From Edaphochlamys debaryana (Eukaryota; Chlorophyta; Chlorophyceae; Chlamydomonadales), in assembly GCA_016858145.1 (NCBI GenBank), contig JAEHOE010000025.1:868001-932000 (forward strand): a stretch of DNA of 64,000 nt. The letters run 5' to 3'. Below are positions 53,737-63,686 of this stretch, piece after piece. Numbering within the stretch: position 1 is the first letter of the stretch; each line of letters opens with the position of its first letter. Under the pieces are notes generated by a model. That model did no database searches. It was not told the DNA's origin and worked only from the letters and a program-made list of their open reading frames with translations. Made by a program: the position numbers and the translations under genes.

Positions 53737-55719
53737 TCAAACGTCGGGGTGCAAGCTGTACATGCGCTGAGGGCGCTCGATGATGAAGAGGAAGTCGTTC
53801 CCGCTGCAGCCGGGGCCTGCCTCCTTGAGTGCCTGCACGTAACGCACGGTAGCCGTTATGTAGCGTCGGGGCCTGCAAGTCCTAGAGGAACGAGTGTTCC
53901 CGTCGAGCATGGTTGATGCGTAGGGCCCCACCTCTTCCACGATGACGTTCCACTCCTGGTTGCTTGCCAGGAAGCGGTTCCCGCTACTGCGGTCACCGTC
54001 TTGGTGGTAAAACTCCTGCAGCAGCAGACCTGCCGCCACGCGCGTCCCACACTGCACGACATACACGCGCAGGCCGTCCCCATCGGCCGGCGCGTTGGTG
54101 ACGAGCGCGTGGGCAAAGAGCTCGGCCGCCCACTCCACGGTGGTGTGCTTGATGCCGTAGAGGTCGAGCGTGGAAATGGCGTCGCAAAGATGGAGGGCAA
54201 AGGAGGTCGTGCTGACTATGATGATGGTGCAGGCGTCCGCCACCGTGAAGGCCCCGTGGCGGGTGTCCCTGAGTCTCGCTCGGGCGGCGCGGCACACACG
54301 CTCGTATGCTGCCTCAGCAGCCGCAGGCGAACGTGTGGCCCATGCCGATGACTTCATCGCCTCCAGATCGTGGTGGTACCGGTGGTACCCCGCGTACGGA
54401 AACCACGTGAGGGTGGTGGGCACTCCCAGGACGCCCATCATGTCGACGACGTGGTCGCGGCGAGGTCGGTGCACCGTGATGTTCTGCGTCCCCACGTACC
54501 GGCAGAGCTTCAGGACTCTTGTGACATCGACGAGCCCCTGCCGAATGTCCGTTCCGCTAACGTGCACGTGGCTGATGCGGAACGTGGGCGCTAGCGACGC
54601 CGGGTGAGCTTGAGCGGAGGCCTCCACCAGCAACGCAAGGGCGCACCACAGGTGTTGGTCGGTGTGGTCCAGGTGCACCAGCATCGTGTGAACGCTTGTG
54701 AGGCGTCGCCCTTCCAGTTGCGTCTGGTCAGGCAGGCTCCAGACCACCTCCACGTCGTCGCCGACTTGAAGCCGTGTCAGCTGCGGGGCAGCAGCCGGCG
54801 CGTGCACACACAAGCTCGCCGCCAAACCCGCGACGCTCGCTGGGTCGGGGGCGTAGATGACCGTGTCGCGGCCGTTGACCTCCAGAGTTTGCAGTGCCGG
54901 GAAGCAGGGGAGAGCGGTATGGAGGTTCTCCACGAGCCTGGGACAGCACTTGCGGTCTCGAGAGCCGACGACAAGCGTGGTCACGCAGGGCAGGCTGCAG
55001 CCTGTGAGGGCCTGCAGGCTGTCCATGCTGGGAAGCGTCAGGCTGTTCAGCCGCGCACCCCAGAGCACGAGGGCATCGTGCAGGACGCTGTAGTCCGGTC
55101 CGTCCACCCCTTTCGGGAGGTCGGTCTCCAGCGTGAAGGCGGTCACGTTTGGGAACGTCTCGGCCACCGCGGCGAGGTCTTGCGGCGCGATGGGGTGGGC
55201 GTCGTAGTGCATTGACGAGCCCACAATCCGTACGTGCGAGACTTCCGCCCCTCTCGTGGTTGACTCACGGATGTACCGCAAGATGTCGCGGAGTTGCGTG
55301 GGGTCGTCCGCGGGGTCGGCCGCGTGCAGGGTGATACACCTCAGTCGTTCCAGGGTGGCGAGCAGGCGGCCGACTTGATGTCCACCGCCCTTTCCAGGTG
55401 CTATGTCGGTCCGGGCATTGTTGAGCCCAGTGCGGGACTTGAGGAACACCGACTCGGTGTTGAGGTCGACGCATCCGCGAACCTCGCTGCTTACTAGCCT
55501 CAGTTTTTTAAGGCTCGAGAATAGCATTCCCCGTTTCAGCACGACGCCCAGAGCGTCAGTAAATGTCAGCACGTCGTGTCGCCCGAGGTAAGAGTTAGCG
55601 GCGGCCATTTCGAGGGAATGCAGGCTCGCCCTTGCCACCGGTCGCTGCCCGTGTGCTATCCACCGCGGTTGTATGTAGAGCGTGGATGTATGTGAGAATT
55701 GCGCAGCGGCCTGCTTCAT
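53737..55719 (-). CDS. Cassette gene D, unit 3: intact 660-residue LRR-like protein
   Basis: One uninterrupted exon from ATG 55719 (MKQAAAQFSHTS) to TGA 53737. The body shows irregular leucine-rich repeats: LLATLERLRCITLHAAD, FPNVTAFTLETDLP, LNSLTLPSMDSLQAL, LPCVTTLVVGSRD, FPALQTLEVNGRD, APQLTRLQVGDDVE and TSVHTMLVHLDHTD. Strand/helix alternation of roughly 25-35 residues suggests a solenoid, comparable with LRR parts of F-box proteins. The C-terminal third is different (TIIIVSTTSFALHL; GDGLRVYVVQCGTRVAAGLLL; EWNVIVEEVGPYAS; NDFLFIIER) and looks like a separate alpha/beta domain I do not recognise. No signal peptide or membrane helix. Its stop is followed 350 bp later by TGTAA. The start lies only about 140 bp beyond the gene C stop. 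Confidence 0.6.
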   Translation of the reverse strand: MKQAAAQFSHTSTLYIQPRWIAHGQRPVARASLHSLEMAAANSYLGRHDVLTFTDALGVVLKRGMLFSSLKKLRLVSSEVRGCVDLNTESVFLKSRTGLNNARTDIAPGKGGGHQVGRLLATLERLRCITLHAADPADDPTQLRDILRYIRESTTRGAEVSHVRIVGSSMHYDAHPIAPQDLAAVAETFPNVTAFTLETDLPKGVDGPDYSVLHDALVLWGARLNSLTLPSMDSLQALTGCSLPCVTTLVVGSRDRKCCPRLVENLHTALPCFPALQTLEVNGRDTVIYAPDPASVAGLAASLCVHAPAAAPQLTRLQVGDDVEVVWSLPDQTQLEGRRLTSVHTMLVHLDHTDQHLWCALALLVEASAQAHPASLAPTFRISHVHVSGTDIRQGLVDVTRVLKLCRYVGTQNITVHRPRRDHVVDMMGVLGVPTTLTWFPYAGYHRYHHDLEAMKSSAWATRSPAAAEAAYERVCRAARARLRDTRHGAFTVADACTIIIVSTTSFALHLCDAISTLDLYGIKHTTVEWAAELFAHALVTNAPADGDGLRVYVVQCGTRVAAGLLLQEFYHQDGDRSSGNRFLASNQEWNVIVEEVGPYASTMLDGNTRSSRTCRPRRYITATVRYVQALKEAGPGCSGNDFLFIIERPQRMYSLHPDV

Positions 55720-55860
55720 AGAAGCGGCCCGGGATTCGTCCCAGCTGGCGGTACGGCCCAGGCGACTTCAACCGACCTCAACTGGCGTGGTGCCGGACGA
55801 CGGCAGCGGTGCCAGGGCCGCAGCTTACAGATGCTTGGGCGTTCGCTGAAGGTAGAACGC

Positions 55861-57715
55861 CTAACCCAGGATGCTGGGCATGCGCGGCTCGTAGCCCCCG
55901 GCTTCGGTTGTTTCAAAGCGACGACCCAACAGTCGGCCAGCCTCAGACCTCGAGGCCGCATCGCTACCAAAGGCCTCAGCGTCAAGACTCGCTGGTCCTG
56001 CCTCGACGTCAAGTCCGTCCCCTACCGAAATGAATGCTGAGCCCCAGCCTCGGCCGCGGTTTCCTTGCCTAACCAATCTGCATGAGTCTGAGTCGCAACC
56101 CACACAAACAACACGCCTACGATCACTTCGCCACTGCCCTCTCACGTCTCTGCTTCACGGTCCACTCCTCGTCCCCAGACGTGTCGCCTACATGCGCTGC
56201 AGGGGTGGTGGCACGATCCCCCACCCATCACTGTGTGGATTGCGTGGATTGGGTGAGGTGAATGACATCATCCTCATCGTAAGTGGCCCCCGCCCGTGCT
56301 GCCGCTGCCGTTGCCGCCACCTGCAGTCGGTGTTGCTCGAAGCACTCCTCGATTGTCCACCTCTGCCGTGATGCTCGCCGCCCTCCGTCTGGCGCGAGCT
56401 CGCTGTCGGCTGCACGCTTGGTCGCGGCACCGTCTGCTGGGCTGACGCCCACCTTTCCGGCTCCTGACGGCCCGGGTCCAGACCCGCCGGCGCCCAACGC
56501 CCCCATCGCGTCCATTCCAGCACCAGGCGCGGGCTGCGCGGTGTTGGCCGACCGCGGGCGGCTCGCGGGTCCTCCGGATGCGACCGGCGGAACCCCGGCA
56601 GGCCGAGGGGGCCCAGCCATGAGCTGGCGCCTCACACCGTAGAAGGTTTGGAACACTCCACCCTCCCCCGAGCGGATGATGGAAGGGTCTCCACCGAACC
56701 AGCGCGAGTCCTTGTCCCAGTCAGGGTCCGCCATGACCCCCGCGTCCCGAGCTACCATCGCGAGACGGTACAGCTCGCAGGTGGTGAGCTCCCCGACACT
56801 GATCGCTAGAGGGTTGCTTTGATCAACCATCACCAGGCCCAGGAGATCAACCATCTCGAGCGGGATGGCCTCGACGGTCGCCCCGAAGGAGGTCGTGAAA
56901 GCCTCGTCGTATGAAAGCACCAACCCGGGCAAGTACGCTCGCCCGTCCAGGTAGATAGTCTGCTGCGTGGCAAAGTGATAGCAAACGTGGAACCGTCATT
57001 GCAATGTGGATGTGGACCACGCACCCGGCGGCACAGTGTTGAGAAGAATTAGTCTCACCGGCATGCAGTACAGAATCTCGGCGGAAGGCGGGTCCTTCCG
57101 CTTGGACAGGACAAGCGTGCACTCGGGGGTCATGTTGCGCATCTCCAGGGGCTTGCACTCCAGTGTGATCACACAGGCAGCGAGGCTGGTCGTGGCTCGT
57201 GTGTCACACACGACGTCCCCCACGGGCGGGTCCCCGGAGATGGGCATGAAGCCGCCCCTCTGGGTAGTGACAGTGAGGGCGTTTCCCACGATCACCTCCG
57301 GACGCGCCAGCAGTTTACTCGTGGACTTGAGCATGTTGTCCACCTAGTAGGGCATTGCGTTGAACTCTGGGGCCCCTTATCGCCGCCGTCCGAAAGCTTC
57401 CTATTCTGAGAGCGTTTACCTGCTTGAAGGACCCACAGCGGCCAGCGGCCATGCTGTGGTGCAGCTTTCCGGTGTCCACAATCTCCACGGCTTCTGCGCG
57501 CGACAAGACTTGGCGCGTGAGCATTGGTACATGCAGTTTTGCAGGGCTGGAAAATGCCAACGCCGCAGGGACTCACTGTAGATGCTCAGCTCAGCGAGCT
57601 GGTCTGCGGTGGGGTTTCCCCTGCTCAACATGTTTTTAAGCCCCCGATGAATGGCACGATGCACCTGTTGCAAGGCGCCTCAGATGTCGGGCCAGACGCG
57701 GATTTGCAGCACCAT
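55861..57715 (-). CDS. Cassette gene C, unit 3: long form of the unknown protein
   Basis: Exons: 57715-57577, 57538-57420, 57343-57059, 56962-56232 and 56077-55861. Exon 4 contains 384 nt (56336-56726 region) missing in units 1 and 2. They encode a conserved-looking start (DWDKDSRWFGGDPSIIRSGE, then GVFQTFYGVRRQL), a Pro/Gly-rich linker and a helix (RQRWTIEECFEQHRLQ), all in frame with both sides. The longer form is probably ancestral and the other copies carry an internal deletion. The same CGA-to-TGA change as in unit 2 stops codon 12 (57682-57680), so translation would need the later ATG. Near the exon 3/4 border it carries small insertions (GGATGT) and the substitution GCGGCA. Confidence 0.5.
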
Positions 57716-57958
57716 GCTGTCTGCTCGTGGCCTCAATGGTCGGGAGCTAACGAAATCGGTCGTCTGAACAGTTGGTAGAGGGGAGCGAATGAAGGAAGCA
57801 CTGCAGTAGTCCTTTACAGGCTGGACAATGTTGTACGGACGGATCGCTTGGAGGGCCCTCCCTTAAGTCACGCAAGCCTTAGCCCATCCCATATCGACGC
57901 ACTAGTCCCAAACTCTCCAGTTTCGCCGTCTACTTGCTACCCTGCGGCTCCAGTGTGT

Positions 57959-58779
57959 TCAGAACAACACCAACATACGCTCCGGGCCGCTGCTGGAGGG
58001 CTCGCTTGTCAGCGCCTCGTCGTCGCACCACAAATGCAGAGCCTCTAACGCCGCTACAAGCGGCAGCGGCGCACTCGCCCAGGACGGCGGCGTCTTGTAG
58101 CCCATCGCGCTGAGGGTGAGCTGGGCGGCGAGGGGAAAGCCGTGGCGGTCCTGCTCCCCAAAGACGCTCCGGCCATTCACCACGCAACTCCCCAGCGTCT
58201 GCGCGATGCGCGGGGATTCTGCAAGCGCCAGCGCCGCGCCGACCACCGCCGGGGTCCACCGGGGCTCGTCAGCGCCCCGCGCTCCGCCAATTATTCGGCA
58301 GGGCAGCAGCTTAGAGCACGCCAGCGCCGACAACGAGATCATCGCCCGGTGCGCCTCCGAACCCGCGACCGATTGCGCACGGCTCAACACGCTGTCGCCA
58401 CCCTCGCCTGCGCAAGGGCCGGCGTCCAGGCGCGGGTACAGCGTGAAGAGGTCGAACGAGTCGCGCGGCCCCCGGCCCACAATAGCGTGTCGCGCGCCGA
58501 AGGAATAGGCGGCGTGGATTCCGTCATCAGCGTCAATGGCATACAACGTCGCTGCTGCCTCCCGGTCGGTGGCACATGCCGGGCACAGGCACGACACTAC
58601 CGTCGCTGGCCGCGATGTTCTCTGACTCTGTCTGTACGTCGGGAGCCCGCCCACTACCGAAAACGCTAGCCCCGGGAATTGCTCGTGCGCTGCCACCAGC
58701 CCGCCCTCTATCAGGTGCGAGGCTGCGGACAGCATGCCCACCTCCGACCGGGCTTGCTCCGCAATGGCTTGTACAACGC
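57959..58779 (-). pseudogene. Cassette gene B, unit 3: cut at both ends
   Basis: The central domain (VVSCLCPACATDREAA to LTSEPSSSGP) is open and close to the other copies. A deletion of about 190 bp fuses the codons after SSSGP to 3' flank sequence, replacing the acidic tail with ERMLVLF and a stop. The 5' side is interrupted by the LTR retrotransposon right before GTTGTACAAGCC, and the open frame runs a short way into the LTR. Confidence 0.75.
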
Positions 58780-59450
58780 GGAAAGCAGGGCCACACTTAA
58801 TGAGTACCCACAAATTTTTTTTTGTGGCCCAGTCGTGTGGATTGCTGCCCTAGGATCGTTCTGCACGCCCGGTGGTGCCCAGGATCTAGCGTGTGAAGAC
58901 GCTGACTCTGGCCTCGCCTCAGGGAGCGGGCTCGGGATGTCTCAAGCGCGGGTCTCGTGACGCAGGGGTATTGCGCACGTCGAAGTGGGACTTAGGTTTG
59001 GGAAGTGATGCAGCGGAAGCGTATAGCGTGACGGGGTCAAAGGGGTGTGAGCGGACGGAAGGGGGGGGGGATGGAGCAGCGGCGCGGGGCTGCTGCGGTG
59101 AAGACCCGGCTGGGCTGAGGGCCCGCAGGGTTTAGCGTGTGATCGGGTAGGAAGCCAATGCGCTCGCCTCCGCTCGCGCACTGATGCAGGCGAGGAGCGG
59201 GGAGCGTGCCCTGTGGCGCTAGTGCGAGCGCTGAAGGGGACACGAGACAAACACAGCCGGCTGCGGGGCAGGCAGGCTGAGTGGGGGCAGGGACCAGGGG
59301 TCCGTGCCTGACGCCTCTGGGAACAGGGCGCGGGGCTCCAGGTCGGAGACAGAAGTGAGCTCTCAGATTACAGAGGGCTCGGCAGGATAGCACTTGGCAA
59401 TAAAGCCGCAGAATAGCGAGTCAGGGCAGGTTTACGCTCCAGACGATCAC
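58780..59450 (-). mobile_element. 3' LTR of a gypsy-like retrotransposon (right limit approximate)
   Basis: The sequence starting GGAAAGCAGGGCCACACTTAA is repeated at 63687 and matches base for base as far as the window allows (58780-59093 versus 63687-64000). The left limit is set by the end of similarity to cassette units 1 and 2. The right limit is not determined, since the other LTR leaves the window. A TGTAA on the minus strand at 59372-59368 could be the LTR polyadenylation signal. The ends are not the usual TG...CA. Confidence 0.75.
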
Positions 59451-60161
59451 GATTTTGGATCCGGGGCTTACCCCATCCGTCACCGGCCACTCCTTATGTA
59501 CTCCCGGGCAATCGCATAAGGCCCCTTTGAAAGCTTCACGCACTACCGCACAACCACATCAATCAACCCAAACCACAATTGCCGTGACCACCAAACACCT
59601 CCGAGCGTCAACAACCACACACCCTCTTCCCCCTTGGCCCTCGCCACCCATCTTGCATGGTCCAGATCCACTTGCAATACTGTACACAGGCCGCAGATGT
59701 GCTCCCGACCGCTCAGCCCTCACGACCACACACCCTTATCCCACATACGGTGCCCTTCCACTCGTCCCAGGGTATCCAGGGCGCCTCGCTCGCCACAAAG
59801 ACAACTAGTGGTCCAGGGGACCCTTGCTTACTCAGTGGTACACGTGTCATTGCTCCAGGCCACACGCCACACACACCACGCCGCATGTCACGGAATGCCG
59901 TAGAACTTAGAAGTGCACCCCCGACTTGTCAATGTGCGTGCCCTGCCATGAGCGCATGCCAATCGCTCGTGGGCATGCAAGTGCTATGGTACAGCCGCAA
60001 AGCGCGCGGCACACGCAGGAGCGTGTCGCGTGGACACCCAATCCTCATGTTCAACCACCCTCGTGCAACAGCTGTACAACGCTGGGGGTAGTTGCGGGGC
60101 TGCACGTCCCGTCAGCTAGAACCCACGCTGCGGTTGCTCGACCGCTGCATCAACCCGCCCC
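59451..60161. other. Internal 3' region of the retrotransposon
   Basis: Between the polyprotein stop and the 3' LTR. C- and A-rich on the plus strand, with many CACACC words and no coding signal. Part of it may belong to the LTR; a polypurine tract could not be fixed without the full second LTR. Confidence 0.4.
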
Positions 60162-63100
60162 TTACTCGACCATGACCTCCGGGCTCGCCGCGGGCGGGTC
60201 AGTCGCCAGGCGCACGCGGCGGGAGCCGATGGAGCGGACCACGCGCAGGTGCCGGCGGGGGTCCTTGACCTTGCCCTTGAACACAATCACCAGCGGAGGG
60301 GAGCTGCCGGGGCCGGGAATGGAGTCGGGGAAGCCGGAGTCGCCGAAGTCCGGGCTGGAGTAGATCATAGTGGACCCGCCTGACGGCGCGGCGGTGTCCA
60401 ACAGGTCCTGGATATTCCCCATTGGGTAGCGCTGCGGGCGGACGACCAGGTTGCACGCTCGCGCATCGGTCACCACCCGGAATTCAGCCGGGGGCTTGGG
60501 TTTGCTCGTCTCATCCTGCCCGTCGGCCGTGACCGCCACGGGATCAGCCTTCTTAGGGATGACCATGACAGGGGAACCCCAGGCACTCGTGCTGGGCTCG
60601 ATCAGTCCGTCCTTCAGTAGTTTGGCCATCTCCGCATCAACCGCCGCCATCTCAACACGTGACATTCGGTACGGCGGGGTGTAAACCGGAGGGCTGTCCC
60701 CCGTATCCACCTTGCAGGTTACCCACGTCGTGCGCCCCAGCTCGCTGTTCGTCAAGGCGAACATGTCATGGTTGCGCATCAGGAGCTGATACATCCCCTC
60801 CCTTTGTGCCGAGGTGAGATCCGGGTTGATCCTCTCCCGCAGCGTGTTACTCAGCTCCTCCCTTGGGGGCGTTTCCTTGTTGCGTGCCCACGCACGGGTA
60901 GCGAGGGCCCGGGCTGCTGCCAGGTGCTTCTCCGCCGAGGTGAAGGTCGGCGGGCTAGGCAGGCTTTCTGTCTGCCCCGACCCTTTCGTTCCCAACTGGG
61001 CCACGGCCCCTTCACCCTCCCCCGCAGGCGCCGTCCGTCCGCTTGGGCTGGCGGCCGAGCGAGCCGGGCCGGCAGCCGAGGGTGAGAGATACACCTCAAC
61101 GTTGGGTCGGCGCGTTGACTGGGCTTGCCGCTCCCAGTCATCCTGATCCGGCCCATCCTCATTATCCTCCCACGACCCCCATGAGCCTGGGCTCCCTCCG
61201 GCCCCAGCATCATCATCCCCATCGTCATCCTCGCTCTCCGAGTTGCTGCCCTCCTCACTCCCCTCTTCTTCCTCGCCCTCCTCAGCCTCGTCCTCATCTT
61301 CGTCAGAGTCCTCCACGAGTGGCGGGAGGTCACCGTCATCCATGGGTTCTCCGGCCCCCGGTGCGCTGGTGCTTGCGGACTGCGTACGAGCACCCGCCGC
61401 CGCGGCAGGGGGCGGGTCGAAGTCCGCCACCAAGGCCCCCTCCGGTGAGTCCTCCTTGGGAATGGTCTCCACCATCATGGCCTCGGGAGACCTCAGGAAG
61501 GTGATGGGGATAAAGCTACGTTGCCCATCGTCGTTTGTGTAGTACAGGCGTGAAGTGTCATAGCAAATGGTTGCCCGCGCCTGACTCAGCCAATCGCAGC
61601 CGAGCAGCATGTAGTACGACCTCGCCTGGCTCACAAATGGGTCAATCGTGATCACCATGTCCCCTGTCGATGTGAAAAGCTCCCTAATCCGCCCTGACGG
61701 TTTCGCACTGCTCCCGTCCGCCGACAGGAACGTGGCACTGGTTGGCTCAATGCTGGGCAGCAGGCGTAGCTTCCGTACGGTCTGGTACGGCGCCAGGCTG
61801 TTGGACGCCCCACTATCGATGATGCTGGGGGTCTTGACCATGACGCCCTCCGCATCAGCCAGGAGGATCTCTGCCCGGCACACCTGGAACCGAGGTGGCT
61901 CCAAGGCGGTGGTCTTCATCACCACCCCAGGGTCGGCGTGCATAATCATCGGGTCGCCCCGAGCTTGGTCGGGTGAGTCCGGGTTGATCTCGGCTGCATG
62001 CTGCGCGGGCGCAGCTGGCGCACCGGGGGAAGGCGCGGCCGCCGCCCCCTTGTCGCGCTGGGCACGTGCCACGTTGAGGATCCGAGCACCTAGCTTTGTG
62101 TAAACGTTGACAGGGTTGACACGCAGAGCTGACCCCAGGGTCAGGGGAAACTTGTTGACCTTCAGCATGATCTCATCCGCAACCCTCCCCTCTTCCTCCA
62201 TCGGGTTGCCAGCAGGGATGGCGTGCGTGCGGCCCATGGTCTCGCCGGCGGCCCGAGGTGGCGGCCGCCACCCCACGCGGCCGGGGCTCCGCCTGGCTTC
62301 GAAGGCCGGGGGCTGTGCGGGAGGTGGGTCCATCCTTGTCCCAGCGGGCATAGCACGCCGTGCCGCCACATGCGGGCGCTCCTCTTCTCCCCCCGCTCGC
62401 CCCTCACGGGCTCCGCCCGCCCCAGCAGGATTCACATAACTGGCTGGGTCAATCGCCACCCTCTTGCGGGGCAGCGTGGTGTTCGGGAAGTCACCCATCC
62501 GCTTCAGGTACACCTCATCCCGGTGAGCCTGATGGTTGTGGAAACGTGGCGACTGGTATCGAGGGGGTGTCGGGCTCAGGCGCGGGAATCGGCCCCGCAG
62601 AGGCCCCCCATGCGCGGAGTAGACCTGAGGAGTGTGGTCTACGTCCACCATGCTGACCATGGTCGCAAGGTCATCTCCCCGCCTTGTCGGGTAACCACCC
62701 TCCTGCCTCCTTTGCATCTCCTGCAGGTTCACGGAGAGGCGTGCGAACTCCCGCCGCAACGCCTCAATGTCGTTTGAAGCCCCTCCGGTGGGAGACGCAG
62801 GTGGGCGAGGGGGAGGTGCCGCCCGCGGTGGGGTGCGTGTGTCTTCGCGCCTCCCCATTGGCTCCCGGCGGTCATCCCACCGTACACGAGGGCGATCTTG
62901 CGCGTCCCGTCCCCGTGCCATGCCACCGCTTCGTGGCTCGGGCCTCACAAGCTCGTAACGGGGCGCTGGGTTCACCCGCTCAAACCGGGGACCCTCCTCT
63001 CGGCCCTTGCGACTGGGCGCAGACCGGCCCACATCCTCCCCCTCCTCCTCATCCCCTTGATCATCCCTCGCCAGGTCCAGACCCTCGCTCACATATATGG

Positions 63101-63587
63101 CATCGCTGATGGCAGCGTCAAGGTCACGTGGCCGCAACAGGTAAACCTTGGCGTGGATGCGGGGTTGCAGCCCTCGCAGGAAGTTATACATGTATGTGGG
63201 GTCCTCGTTTGCATCAATGCTGAGCTGTGAGCACAGGTGCCGATATCGGTCCGCATAGCGCCTCACGCTCTCCTTGCGCCCCTGCTTGCAGTTTGCCAGG
63301 CGGCTGTACAACTCGTCCTCTCTCTCGGCGAACCGGTTCACGAAAGCCCGTCTGAAGGACGCCCAGTTTCCTAGCTCTGGTCCAAGCCCCGCCTCCCAAA
63401 TCTGGGCGACCGAGTTCAGGCGGCAGCACGCCACCATCAATTTATCCTCATCACGCCATTCAAACAACTGGGCGTGGCGCTCAATGCGGTTTAGCCATTG
63501 CCGTGCATCATGCAGATCCGGATCGAACAGGGGGATGGCATTCAAGCTAGACGCGGTAACGCCATGTTGGCGCTCTTGGTCTTCCAT
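60162..63587 (-). CDS. Gag-protease-RT polyprotein, internally deleted (Ty3/gypsy-like)
   Basis: One frame of 1141 residues from ATG 63587. Residues ~20-180 are a retrotransposon Gag domain (FDPDLHDARQWLNRIERHAQ; VAQIWEAGLGPELGNW; RFAEREDELYSRL; RYADRYRHLCSQL). A disordered, basic, Pro-rich region follows without a clear CCHC zinc knuckle. The aspartic protease has its DSGA motif at residue 591 (SIIDSGASNSLAP) and MLLGCDWL. After an acidic linker, the start of reverse transcriptase is present: TPPYRMSRVEMAAVDAEMAK, GLIEPSTSAWGSPVMVIPKK and FRVVTDARACNLVVRPQRYP. After DLLDTAAPSGGSTMIYS the frame jumps to a short C-terminal tail. The RT palm with its catalytic Asp residues, RNase H and integrase are absent, so the element cannot move on its own; it could be mobilised by a complete relative. 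Confidence 0.85.
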   Translation of the reverse strand: MEDQERQHGVTASSLNAIPLFDPDLHDARQWLNRIERHAQLFEWRDEDKLMVACCRLNSVAQIWEAGLGPELGNWASFRRAFVNRFAEREDELYSRLANCKQGRKESVRRYADRYRHLCSQLSIDANEDPTYMYNFLRGLQPRIHAKVYLLRPRDLDAAISDAIYVSEGLDLARDDQGDEEEGEDVGRSAPSRKGREEGPRFERVNPAPRYELVRPEPRSGGMARGRDAQDRPRVRWDDRREPMGRREDTRTPPRAAPPPRPPASPTGGASNDIEALRREFARLSVNLQEMQRRQEGGYPTRRGDDLATMVSMVDVDHTPQVYSAHGGPLRGRFPRLSPTPPRYQSPRFHNHQAHRDEVYLKRMGDFPNTTLPRKRVAIDPASYVNPAGAGGAREGRAGGEEERPHVAARRAMPAGTRMDPPPAQPPAFEARRSPGRVGWRPPPRAAGETMGRTHAIPAGNPMEEEGRVADEIMLKVNKFPLTLGSALRVNPVNVYTKLGARILNVARAQRDKGAAAAPSPGAPAAPAQHAAEINPDSPDQARGDPMIMHADPGVVMKTTALEPPRFQVCRAEILLADAEGVMVKTPSIIDSGASNSLAPYQTVRKLRLLPSIEPTSATFLSADGSSAKPSGRIRELFTSTGDMVITIDPFVSQARSYYMLLGCDWLSQARATICYDTSRLYYTNDDGQRSFIPITFLRSPEAMMVETIPKEDSPEGALVADFDPPPAAAAGARTQSASTSAPGAGEPMDDGDLPPLVEDSDEDEDEAEEGEEEEGSEEGSNSESEDDDGDDDAGAGGSPGSWGSWEDNEDGPDQDDWERQAQSTRRPNVEVYLSPSAAGPARSAASPSGRTAPAGEGEGAVAQLGTKGSGQTESLPSPPTFTSAEKHLAAARALATRAWARNKETPPREELSNTLRERINPDLTSAQREGMYQLLMRNHDMFALTNSELGRTTWVTCKVDTGDSPPVYTPPYRMSRVEMAAVDAEMAKLLKDGLIEPSTSAWGSPVMVIPKKADPVAVTADGQDETSKPKPPAEFRVVTDARACNLVVRPQRYPMGNIQDLLDTAAPSGGSTMIYSSPDFGDSGFPDSIPGPGSSPPLVIVFKGKVKDPRRHLRVVRSIGSRRVRLATDPPAASPEVMVE

Positions 63588-63668
63588 ATTGGCCCCTTTT
63601 CTTCTTGTGTTGGGTGTTACTGTACGTCTGACCGGCTATGAGAGCGAGGTGCAGCCACCGACTTGCAT

Positions 63669-63686
63669 AACCAAGTCCCGCTACCA
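63669..63686 (-). other. Candidate primer-binding site
   Basis: TGGTAGCGGGACTTGG on the minus strand, immediately inside the 5' LTR. It starts with TGG, as expected for pairing with a tRNA 3' CCA end. The tRNA was not identified. Confidence 0.5.

Larger units (their letters stand above)
51671..58779. repeat. Cassette unit 3 of the tandem array (both ends missing)
   Basis: Matches unit 1 from within gene E (about 31610) to within gene B (about 38470), where the LTR retrotransposon begins. It lacks the 157-bp insertion of unit 2, holds a 384-nt segment in gene C that units 1 and 2 lack, and has a deletion of about 190 bp that removes the acidic tail of gene B. Confidence 0.9.
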
